A stretch of DNA of 18,246 bases from Bacillota bacterium. GTDB lineage: Bacteria; Bacillota; Clostridia; Lachnospirales; Lachnospiraceae. The stretch spans positions 1 to 18,246 of the forward strand of contig JAEZGY010000053.1 of the NCBI GenBank assembly GCA_023416695.1, in the 5' to 3' direction. Shown here piece by piece: positions 7,435 to 14,036 of this stretch (position 1 is its first letter; each line of letters starts with the position of its first letter). A program made the translations under genes and the position numbers. The notes beneath the pieces are model-generated. The model searched no databases and was not told the origin of the DNA. It saw nothing but the letters and a program-made list of their open reading frames with translations.

Positions 7435-8361
7435 TTATGCACCATCCACTTTATTTCCATTTTTCTCATAAAAAACTCTCATCAAAATATCCTGTGCATG
7501 ATTGCCGAATTTCTCCCCAAAGAGGGATAAGCCACCTACGTTTTTTGCATCCTCAGCCACTTCAAAGCGTATGGTCCAAAATGGTTCTGTACAAGCCATT
7601 ACCTGATCTAGTGTTACATCAGACATCTTTATCCCATCCATCATTACCCCTTCTGATGTTATATGAATCACCTTGAGGAGACCGTATTGATTAGATGGCC
7701 ACCAATCTGGCGTGAGAATACCACGCTTCACTCCATAGTCTCCTGGGCTAGTCCAGGTAAACAGCTTAATGCCATTTAGATAGAATGTAATGTCGGATGG
7801 CCAATCATCGGCAAAATCCGGCGCCTCAGATGCTATCTCAAAGGAAAGCTCAATCTCTATCATCGTCTGTTCCGGCGAGCAGCAATTTGGCACGCGGTAT
7901 TCTACATACCCTTGAGTAAACCATAAAAGTTGAGCCTTCACCCTCTCCGTATCCCAGAAAAATCTTGGATCATCTAGTGCACCTATTACGTCTTTTTCTG
8001 TTGTTAAACCACAGGTGGGTTTTCCTTCAATTGCGCAATACTGCCCAATTGGAATAGATACCGAATAGACGGAAGGTAAATACCGTCTGCGGGTTTCGAT
8101 CATAAATCTGTACTCTGCAAAGACCAAGGTACAGACTCTGCTAGTAGAACCATTGCGTTTCACAAGATGGCTGGTAACAAACCCAGCGTTTTCAAGCACC
8201 TGAACATGTTTTAACATAATTGGACTACTGACTCCAACTTTTTCTGCTAGCTCTTTGATATTAAGCTCTTCCTTTGATAGTAGCTGGATAATTCGTAAGC
8301 GCACATCGCTTGCGAGAGCTCCAAAAAAGGCAACATTCTCTGGTGTTGGTGTTATAATCAT
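7435..8361 (-). CDS. ArsR-family transcriptional regulator with large C-terminal beta-rich domain
   Basis: A 308-residue one-component regulator. The first 80 residues form a winged helix of the ArsR type: ALASDVRLRIIQLLSK, ELNIKELAEKVGVSSPIMLKHVQVLENAGFV, then a wing with KRNGSTSRV. Residues about 95-308 are a separate, beta-strand-rich region with many aromatics (WPSDITFYLNGIKL, TWTSPGDYGVKRG, TPDWWPSNQYGLLK) that resembles a jelly-roll ligand-binding domain. Typical ArsR proteins are only about 100 residues. The frame opens at 8400, but GAGGGG (8374-8369) sets the ATG at 8361. It follows the arabinofuranosidase/ABC operon on the same strand, so it may sense an arabinose-containing sugar and control that operon. 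This is inference. The canonical CxCxxC metal site is absent, and the cysteines at 109, 117, 160 and 161 lie in the C-terminal part. Confidence 0.8.
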   Translation of the reverse strand: MIITPTPENVAFFGALASDVRLRIIQLLSKEELNIKELAEKVGVSSPIMLKHVQVLENAGFVTSHLVKRNGSTSRVCTLVFAEYRFMIETRRRYLPSVYSVSIPIGQYCAIEGKPTCGLTTEKDVIGALDDPRFFWDTERVKAQLLWFTQGYVEYRVPNCCSPEQTMIEIELSFEIASEAPDFADDWPSDITFYLNGIKLFTWTSPGDYGVKRGILTPDWWPSNQYGLLKVIHITSEGVMMDGIKMSDVTLDQVMACTEPFWTIRFEVAEDAKNVGGLSLFGEKFGNHAQDILMRVFYEKNGNKVDGA

Positions 8362-8454
8362 AAATTCACCCCTCTTATCTTTTGGTAGTATCAAGTCCAA
8401 CTACCTCTTATTTATTCTAAAACCTTAACTTTTAGAGCTTCCTAAACTTTTTAA

Positions 8455-8532
8455 ACAAAAAAGCAATGACGCCCTAAAAGGTAGTATAATGTGTTGGCCA
8501 TAAACACATCTCTACAAAGGAAATTATTGCTT
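8455..8532 (-). promoter_or_regulatory. Terminator-like leader hairpin (possible attenuator or small RNA) upstream of the ArsR-type regulator
   Basis: The predicted transcript from the promoter at 8539-8568 starts essentially at AAGCAAU (8532-8526). This pairs with AUUGCUU (8467-8461), which runs into a T-rich tail. Inside, GUAG (8515-8512) pairs with CUAC (8484-8481) and AUGUGUU (8509-8503) with AACACAU (8495-8489). The whole 80-nt RNA is therefore one interrupted hairpin ending in a U tract. It could be a premature terminator in the regulator's leader or a free-standing small RNA. It could also help end transcription from the upstream permease operon. Confidence 0.5.
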
Positions 8533-8538
8533 AGAACC

Positions 8539-8568
8539 ATTATACTCTATTTATCACAAATCATTCAA
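8539..8568 (-). promoter_or_regulatory. Promoter candidate upstream of the ArsR-type regulator
   Basis: The minus strand has TTGAAT (8568-8563), an 18-nt spacer and TATAAT (8544-8539). An inverted copy of the -10 region, AGTATAATG/CATTATACT, occurs at 8483-8491 and 8538-8546. Confidence 0.55.
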
Positions 8569-8657
8569 TAGTAATACTAACAATTTTGCTGACTGTAAAC
8601 CCTGAAGTTATAATAGTCATCCCAAAGAGTTGAAATGATTCTATACGAATACGGCCT

Positions 8658-8708
8658 TTAGGGCATGCAAAAACAATACTTAATAAGCATTGTTTTTGTA
8701 TGCCCTAA
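8658..8708. repeat. Near-perfect 20-bp inverted repeat in the gap after the permease operon
   Basis: The arms are 8658-8677 and 8689-8708 with an 11-nt loop. They match at 19 of 20 positions, and the one exception makes a G-U pair in one strand's RNA. No U tract follows in either direction, so it is not a classical terminator. It may act as an mRNA 3'-end stabiliser or be a small mobile-element relic. The rest of the gene-free stretch (8362-8804) is AT-rich and holds the regulator's promoter and leader hairpin. Confidence 0.7.
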
Positions 8709-8804
8709 TGGGTGGCGTAGCATGCCAAAGCCTTATCTATATGTAATTTTATAAGTATCATATATCCTATTTTAAATTTTGGTTTTCAATATTATTGTAC
8801 AATA

Positions 8805-9656
8805 TCATCCTTTTACACCACCGGCAGTTAATCCGGAGATAAAATGCTTCTGGAAGAACAGGAACAGTATAACAATAGGAACAATAGAGAAAACTGCACC
8901 TGATATTAATAAATCATAATTGTTCCCATACGGCGTGAGAAGTGATCCAAGACCGATTGGTAGTGTTAATTTTTCTTTAGTACTTAAGACGATCATTGGC
9001 CAGAGGTAACTGTTCCAGCTGTTCATCCCTACAAAGATGCCCATTGCAGCAAATGCTGGCTTCATAAGCGGCATAATAATTTTAAAGAAAATACCATACT
9101 CGCTGGAACCATCCACACGTCCTGCATCAAGGAAGTCCTTTGGAATTCCACTAAGATACTGTCGAAAGAAAAAGATTGGAAGCGGGCCTGCGATTGATGG
9201 AAGAATCACACCCCAGTAGCTATCCATAAGACCTATCTTAATCGTTAGCTGATATAGAGGAAGCATAATTATTTCGAGAGGGACCATCATAATAAAAAGA
9301 ACACAGATAAAAAGTGTATTCTTAAATTTAAACTCATACATTGCAAATCCGTAGCCAACAAAGGCACTAACAAAAAGCGTAAGTACAGTCTGTAGTGCGG
9401 TTACCAAAAGACTGTTAAAAAACCATGTGAAATACCGTTCATCAGAAAACAAATATTTATAATTATCTAATGACATAGTTGAGGTATCAACATTTAAACC
9501 TATACCTTGTCGCATAATCTCTGTGCCCGGTCTAAGAGAAGCTAAGAATATACTGAAGAAAGGAACCAGTATAATGATTGCCATGATTACAAACAGGAAA
9601 TTCATAGGTATGGAGCTTATTGTGAACCGGGATTTTTCTTTCATTGTTTTTCTCAT
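8805..9656 (-). CDS. ABC sugar transporter permease, MalG/AraQ type
   Basis: About 283 residues; the second inner-membrane subunit of a CUT1-family carbohydrate importer. Several hydrophobic segments are evident, beginning with FLFVIMAIIILVPFFSIFL (about 20-38). The cytoplasmic EAA loop that docks the ATPase is at about 174-200 (DFLDAGRVDGSSEYGIF, then IMPLMKP). The C-terminus HFISGLTAGGVKG is typical of MalG-like permeases. A GTG at 9665 overlaps the upstream permease stop but sits directly on the ribosome binding site. The ATG at 9656, 8 nt after GGAG, is the better start. It is translationally close to the preceding permease and is the last gene of the arabinoside operon. No ATPase gene is present. 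Confidence 0.95.
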   Translation of the reverse strand: MRKTMKEKSRFTISSIPMNFLFVIMAIIILVPFFSIFLASLRPGTEIMRQGIGLNVDTSTMSLDNYKYLFSDERYFTWFFNSLLVTALQTVLTLFVSAFVGYGFAMYEFKFKNTLFICVLFIMMVPLEIIMLPLYQLTIKIGLMDSYWGVILPSIAGPLPIFFFRQYLSGIPKDFLDAGRVDGSSEYGIFFKIIMPLMKPAFAAMGIFVGMNSWNSYLWPMIVLSTKEKLTLPIGLGSLLTPYGNNYDLLISGAVFSIVPIVILFLFFQKHFISGLTAGGVKG

Positions 9657-9661
9657 CTCTG

Positions 9662-10594
9662 TCACTCCTTCTTAAAGAAACCGGAAACTTTGAGCTGAAG
9701 CATGTTAATAATTAGTGTTATCAACAAAAGACTAAGTCCCACAGCACAACCCAAGCCAATTTTGTTCTGATCCCATCCCAAACGATACAAATAACCAACA
9801 ATTGTAAGCCCCTGTCCACCAGGATAACGACCACCATTAAACAACATACGACTTTCAAGGAACATCGCCATTCCTCCGTAGATACTGATTGTAAGTACAT
9901 AAGTTGCAGTAGGCTTCAGAAGTGGGACTGTAACATGCCTAAATTTCTGCCATGCACTTGCTCCATCAATGGATGCTGCTTCATAAAGCTCGTTAGGAAT
10001 GCTTTGGAGTCCAGATAAATAATACATGTTGTTTACACCCATCCAGCGCCAACAACACAAAACTACCAATGCCAAAAATGTTGTCCAAGATGCAGGCCCA
10101 CCTAACCATTTTACCGGTTCCATACCAAAGTTAGCCAAGACACTGTTCAGTAATGCCGTAGGCATTTCACCAAAAATTAAACGGAAGGTAAAACCAGCAA
10201 CAACAACAGAAACTAGGGCAGGTAGAAAAAATACAGAACGGAAAAAACCCTTTGCAACCATTTTCTTAGAATTCAAGAAAACAGCAAGTAACATCGGTAA
10301 CGGAACCAACACGATACAGGTTATCACGGTATAGATTGCACTATTCATAATGGCATTTTTAAAATCACCACGAAATAAATTACTGAAATTATCAAGTCCT
10401 ACAAAAGTAGTCTTTCCAGGTAAAACTTCCTGAAAACTCATAATAATTGAGGAAATCACCGGATATAAGAAAAACAGCAAAAAGGTTATAATAAAAGGTC
10501 CCACAAAAACGTAGGGCGCTAGTTTCTTCGAATAAAGTAATGATTTAATTTTTCTTGTTTCCTTTTTCTCAGTCGCCATTTTATTTGGTTTCAT
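9662..10594 (-). CDS. ABC sugar transporter permease, MalF/AraP type
   Basis: About 310 residues; a CUT1-family permease pairing with the next gene to form the membrane channel. It begins with a basic cytoplasmic tail, then LAPYVFVGPFIITFLLFFLYP (about 25-45), the hallmark first segment of MalF/UgpA-like permeases. Further membrane helices follow, with the EAA loop at about 202-228 (ELYEAASIDGASAWQKF, then VPLLKP). The open frame reaches 10636, but AAGGAGGT (10610-10603) and normal spacing point to the ATG at 10594. It lies 112 nt after the binding-protein stop, and that gap carries a strong hairpin. Probable substrate: arabinose-containing oligosaccharides, from the linked GH51 enzyme. Confidence 0.95.
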   Translation of the reverse strand: MKPNKMATEKKETRKIKSLLYSKKLAPYVFVGPFIITFLLFFLYPVISSIIMSFQEVLPGKTTFVGLDNFSNLFRGDFKNAIMNSAIYTVITCIVLVPLPMLLAVFLNSKKMVAKGFFRSVFFLPALVSVVVAGFTFRLIFGEMPTALLNSVLANFGMEPVKWLGGPASWTTFLALVVLCCWRWMGVNNMYYLSGLQSIPNELYEAASIDGASAWQKFRHVTVPLLKPTATYVLTISIYGGMAMFLESRMLFNGGRYPGGQGLTIVGYLYRLGWDQNKIGLGCAVGLSLLLITLIINMLQLKVSGFFKKE

Positions 10595-10647
10595 GATTAT
10601 TGACCTCCTTGTTCCTCTTATAGCTAACCTAGGCAAAGAGGAAAATC

Positions 10648-10691
10648 AAGGGGAAAGCAAAAGCAATTTGACTTGGTTGTACTTTCCCCTT
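10648..10691 (-). promoter_or_regulatory. Intercistronic hairpin between binding-protein and permease genes
   Basis: AAGGGGAAAG (10691-10682) pairs with CTTTCCCCTT (10657-10648), a perfect 10-bp stem with a 24-nt loop, followed on the minus strand by GATTTTCC. Such hairpins commonly stabilise or partly terminate the upstream message, giving more binding protein than permease. A true terminator would need a longer U tract. Confidence 0.65.
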
Positions 10692-10705
10692 TTCTTAGTT
10701 ATGTA

Positions 10706-12034
10706 TTATTCTATTGCTGTTGCCTGTTCTTCTTTTAACATAGCACCAATATCAATATTAGGTTCTTCGTATGCACGAGGTAGAACCTTATTCTTCATAA
10801 TATCAAGTGCCTGAGGAACGTTCTCACCATTACGAGCAGCAACGATTTCGTCCTTTATCTCAAGCAGGGTATCGAATGGATTTTCAACATAGTAGTCTGT
10901 GAATACATTTTTTGCATGAGTGACGTCTTCCATTTCCCATACATCAGTACGAATTGGATCAAAGCCTAGGTTATTCCAAATCTCAATACCAGCATCCTTG
11001 GAAAGCTTTGCATAGGAAAGGAATTCCTTAAGTAGTTCTGGGTTCTCAGCCTGATTAGTGATGGATGTACCAGTACCACCCTGACCAATGGAGCGTTTTT
11101 GTCCAGCTTCCCAAACAGGTAGTGGAGCAATGGCAATTTTACCAGCTAAGTCAGGCATGTAATTCGTGAATCGATCTAAGTACCACATTGGCATTACTAT
11201 AGAACCAGTATTACCTTCATTCATCATAGCATAAAACTCTTCTGCATGATGGAAACCGCCTGGAGCAACAACTGCAATACCTTCATCAAGTAACTTACGA
11301 TTATACTCAAGAACCTTTTTCATTTCAGGGGTATCGATGGTAATAGAACCATCTGCACCAGTCATATCTGAACCTAGCTGAGCAAGCATTGGCCACATAT
11401 GCCAAATATCAGTAGCTTCTATAGATTCCCAATGCTTTTCAGGTGCAGCTGCTTTCAGCTTTTTACCTGCTTCATAATAGTCATCCCAAGTTTTTATATT
11501 CTTCCAATCAATACCTGCCTGTTCACATATTTCCGTGTTGTAATAAATTACAGCAGCACCAACGTGGAAGCAGATTCCATAATAATTGTCATCCTTAGAG
11601 TAGATATCCACTCTAGCTTTTACAATATTATCAAGTTCAGGCTCTACAATATCGTTTAGAGGTAGTAGCTGAATATCACCCTTAAGGAAGTTTGCATACT
11701 TACCAGCTTCAATATCCACCAAATCAGGTGCGCCTTTGCCAGACTGTAATGCCATAAGGAGCTTACTATGCATATCCTCAAAAGGATATACGGTAGGTAC
11801 TAGCTTAATTTGCTTGTCTGGGTTTGCAGCATTCCACTTTTCAGCCATCTTCTCATAATGTTTAACGTGAAGATCCTGGAAAGTCCAGAACTCGATCTCT
11901 GTTACTTCTCCAGATACAGTTGGTGTACCGGACTGCGTGGTATCCTTCGGCTTATCAGTCTCATTTGTGGACTTAGAACAACCCACAGTCATGAGTATTG
12001 TTACCGTAAGGAGTAATGCGATGATTTTTTTCAT
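10706..12034 (-). CDS. ABC sugar transporter solute-binding lipoprotein (arabinoside operon)
   Basis: A 442-residue family-1 solute-binding lipoprotein. The signal peptide MKKIIALLLTVTILMTVGC has lipobox T-V-G-C and is followed by a Ser/Thr/Asp-rich linker. The mature part opens with EIEFWTFQDLHVKHYEKM and has the KWNAANPDKQIKL and APDLVDIEAGKYANF segments expected of CUT1 binding proteins of the AraN/MalE kind. The ATG at 12034 has TTGGAGGAA well placed upstream. It lies between the arabinofuranosidase and two permeases, so the likely ligand is an arabino-oligosaccharide. That is inference from context. It is distinctly different from the three tandem binding proteins at 1848-6247 and lacks their GGSWDNFL block. 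Confidence 0.93.
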   Translation of the reverse strand: MKKIIALLLTVTILMTVGCSKSTNETDKPKDTTQSGTPTVSGEVTEIEFWTFQDLHVKHYEKMAEKWNAANPDKQIKLVPTVYPFEDMHSKLLMALQSGKGAPDLVDIEAGKYANFLKGDIQLLPLNDIVEPELDNIVKARVDIYSKDDNYYGICFHVGAAVIYYNTEICEQAGIDWKNIKTWDDYYEAGKKLKAAAPEKHWESIEATDIWHMWPMLAQLGSDMTGADGSITIDTPEMKKVLEYNRKLLDEGIAVVAPGGFHHAEEFYAMMNEGNTGSIVMPMWYLDRFTNYMPDLAGKIAIAPLPVWEAGQKRSIGQGGTGTSITNQAENPELLKEFLSYAKLSKDAGIEIWNNLGFDPIRTDVWEMEDVTHAKNVFTDYYVENPFDTLLEIKDEIVAARNGENVPQALDIMKNKVLPRAYEEPNIDIGAMLKEEQATAIE

Positions 12035-12104
12035 ATTCTTTCCTCCAATACTTATATTTTTATTTTATAAAGAAACATCGGGTAAATTAGGTGCAGACAG
12101 CTTT

Positions 12105-12124
12105 TGGTTGATTCCGGACAACCA
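12105..12124 (-). promoter_or_regulatory. Hairpin/palindrome between arabinofuranosidase and binding-protein genes
   Basis: TGGTTG (minus 12124-12119) and CAACCA (12110-12105) flank TCCGGAAT, giving a 6-bp stem with an 8-nt loop, or a DNA palindrome. It lies in the 160-nt gap, where I found no convincing -10/-35 pair and no terminator. The binding-protein gene is therefore probably read through from the arabinofuranosidase promoter. It may be an mRNA processing or stability element, or an operator. Confidence 0.4.
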
Positions 12125-12194
12125 TCCTGCCACTTGCCAACACACCTTTACCACTATTTCTTTAATACATGAGAAACAGTTATGATGTCCATTA

Positions 12195-13727
12195 TTAAAC
12201 CGTCTTACGACAGAAACGAATGACATTCCATGATGACTTTTTCAATGCAACTTCAAAATGTCCATCCTTAGAAGGAATTACAGAATCACTATAGCAAGAT
12301 GGAACCACGGTATAAGGATTCCTTGGAGTATTTACTGCTTTTCTATCTTCACCAGATAAGACTATGTGTTCCTTTAATTGATAATTCTCAAATCCATTGA
12401 TACTTAAATCTATAATTATGCTATCATCCAAGCTTCGATTTACAGCAAACATTGTCAGATCTCCTGTTTCCTCGTCCTCAACAAATGCTGATTCTATGTA
12501 AGGCACATCAGTGAATCTCTTAGAATCATACTTGGGAGATTCCACAAAAGAATGTAGAGACTTTCCTCTTCCAAAGCGTGACACATGCAGGAATGGATAG
12601 AAAATAGTCTGGCGACAGATTCCACCGCCTACTTCAGTCATAATCGGTGCAATTACATTGACAAGTTGTGCCATACAAGCCATTTTCAGTCGGTCAGCAT
12701 GCTTAAGGAAGGTGATTAACATACAACCCACAAGCAATGCATCTTCTAAGGTGTATACATCCTCAAGCAGAGTAGGACTAGGATTCCAAGGATTATTTTT
12801 CATGGTGTTATCATCCTGATTTTTCGTATGGTACCACAAATTCCACTCATCAAAGCTCAGCATAATGTCCTTTTTGCCACGTTTCTTTGCTTTTATGTAA
12901 TCGCAGACTGCAATGACCGTTTTTATAAATCGATCCGTTTCTAAGGATTGTGCAAGGAAATCCAGTCCATCCTCACCGTCATTTTCAAAATACTGATGTA
13001 GCGAAATATAATCCACCACATCATATGTATGGGATAGAGTTTCCGCTTCCCATTCAGGGAATGTATCCATAAAGGTATGTGAGCTACCACACGATACAAG
13101 CTTCAGGTTTGGATCCACCATACGCATTGCACGAGCAGTTTCAGCTGCCAGACGTCCGTATTCTGTTGCGGTTTTATGACCTACCTGCCAATCACCATCC
13201 ATCTCATTACCCAAACACCATACATTTATATTGTGGGGCTGTTGATATCCATGTCGAATACGCATGTCGCTTAAATATGTACCAGATGGATGATTACAAT
13301 ATTCTAATAGATCCAGTGCAGATTCAATTCCTCTAGTCCCCAGATTGATTGCCATCATTGGTTCAGATCCAACTCTCTTACACCACTGGACAAATTCATT
13401 CACACCAACCTCGTTTGTTTCTAAAGATCTCCAAGCTAGGTCCAAACGTTTTGGGCGATTCTCAATAGGGCCGACACCATCCTCCCATCGATAGTTGGAT
13501 ACGAAGTTCCCACCCGGATAACGAATAATTGGTACTCCTAACTCTTTTACCAACTCAATTACATCTTTTCTAAAACCAAATTCATCTGCCTGACTATGAC
13601 TAGGCTCGTAGATCCCATTATAAATACACCGGCCAAGATGTTCCGCAAAGGAACCGAAGACGTTCTTATCCACCTCTCCAATGATATTACCTTTTTCAAG
13701 ACTAATTTTGGCACGTTTATTCTCCAT
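12195..13727 (-). CDS. Alpha-L-arabinofuranosidase, glycoside hydrolase family 51 (intracellular)
   Basis: A 510-residue GH51 retaining arabinofuranosidase (EC 3.2.1.55), which removes terminal L-arabinofuranosyl units from arabino- and arabinoxylo-oligosaccharides. The catalytic acid/base is E175 in WCLGNEMDG and the nucleophile is E294 in SFDEWNLWY. The same numbers are used in the characterised Geobacillus AbfA, and the overall length agrees. IIRYPGGNFVSNYRWEDG (about 67-84), near the substrate site, is conserved. No signal peptide is seen, so it acts in the cytoplasm on sugars imported by the transporter encoded next. The ATG at 13727 follows GGAGGT (13743-13738). It is the first gene of the operon, with a perfect consensus promoter. 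Confidence 0.96.
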   Translation of the reverse strand: MENKRAKISLEKGNIIGEVDKNVFGSFAEHLGRCIYNGIYEPSHSQADEFGFRKDVIELVKELGVPIIRYPGGNFVSNYRWEDGVGPIENRPKRLDLAWRSLETNEVGVNEFVQWCKRVGSEPMMAINLGTRGIESALDLLEYCNHPSGTYLSDMRIRHGYQQPHNINVWCLGNEMDGDWQVGHKTATEYGRLAAETARAMRMVDPNLKLVSCGSSHTFMDTFPEWEAETLSHTYDVVDYISLHQYFENDGEDGLDFLAQSLETDRFIKTVIAVCDYIKAKKRGKKDIMLSFDEWNLWYHTKNQDDNTMKNNPWNPSPTLLEDVYTLEDALLVGCMLITFLKHADRLKMACMAQLVNVIAPIMTEVGGGICRQTIFYPFLHVSRFGRGKSLHSFVESPKYDSKRFTDVPYIESAFVEDEETGDLTMFAVNRSLDDSIIIDLSINGFENYQLKEHIVLSGEDRKAVNTPRNPYTVVPSCYSDSVIPSKDGHFEVALKKSSWNVIRFCRKTV

Positions 13728-13760
13728 AGTAGCCTTTACCTCCAGTTGATTTCTATTTTT

Positions 13761-13770
13761 GTTAATTAAC
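13761..13770. promoter_or_regulatory. Candidate operator GTTAATTAAC between promoter and arabinofuranosidase start
   Basis: A perfect 10-bp palindrome lies about 22 nt downstream of the predicted transcription start. Its half-motif GTTAATTA recurs on the minus strand at 13911-13918 and 13954-13961, upstream of the promoter. A repressor bound here would block elongation. The protein that would bind is unknown. Confidence 0.4.
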
Positions 13771-13798
13771 CAAAACTTAATGCAGTATTGTATTACCC

Positions 13799-13827
13799 AT
13801 TATAGGGTGGAAATTATATATTGTCAA
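13799..13827 (-). promoter_or_regulatory. Consensus sigma-A promoter of the arabinoside operon
   Basis: The minus strand has a perfect TTGACA (13827-13822), a 17-nt spacer and a perfect TATAAT (13804-13799), predicting a start near 13792. So strong a promoter before a catabolic operon suggests control by repression. The rest of the gene-free stretch (13728-13983) is very AT-rich and holds the GTTAATTA repeats. Confidence 0.87.
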
Positions 13828-13953
13828 CACTATTTATGGTTTTTTCTAAATATTATTAGCTGTTTATTACATTTTTATTTATATTTCAGCAATTTATTAG
13901 CATATATTTTTAATTAACAAAAAAGTTAATCTGTTGCCTATTAATGTATTTAC

Positions 13954-13961
13954 TAATTAAC
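13954..13961 (-). repeat. Upstream GTTAATTA copy (with another at 13911-13918)
   Basis: GTTAATTA on the minus strand occurs here and at 13911-13918, about 43 bp or four helical turns apart. It matches half of the palindrome at 13761-13770. A further GTTAAT lies on the plus strand at 13925-13930. These may be auxiliary binding sites of one regulator, but the region is AT-rich and chance occurrence is possible. Confidence 0.35.
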
Positions 13962-13983
13962 AAGCAAAAAATATAGCAGAGAA

Positions 13984-14020
13984 ACAAAAAAGCTCCAACC
14001 CTTTCACTAAGGGCTGGAGC
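13984..14020 (-). terminator. Rho-independent terminator of the hexomutase gene
   Basis: On the minus strand GCTCCAGCCCTT (14020-14009) pairs with AAGGGTTGGAGC (14003-13992), 12 bp including one G-U pair with a 5-nt loop. It is followed by TTTTTTG, 17 nt after the stop codon. Confidence 0.93.
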
Positions 14021-14036
14021 CTTGTAAACTAATTAT

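Noticed and set aside
8362..8400. TTG-initiated extension of the ArsR-type regulator to 8400.
   Set aside because: GAGGGG at 8374-8369 positions initiation at the ATG at 8361.
8483..8546. Inverted pair AGTATAATG/CATTATACT as an RNA helix.
   Set aside because: It crosses the AAGCAAU/AUUGCUU stem and includes the -10 box, so it would not lie within the transcript. It could only matter at the DNA level.
11399..11659. Plus-strand open frames opposite the arabinoside binding-protein gene and elsewhere.
   Set aside because: They are shadows of confident minus-strand genes with no start signals.
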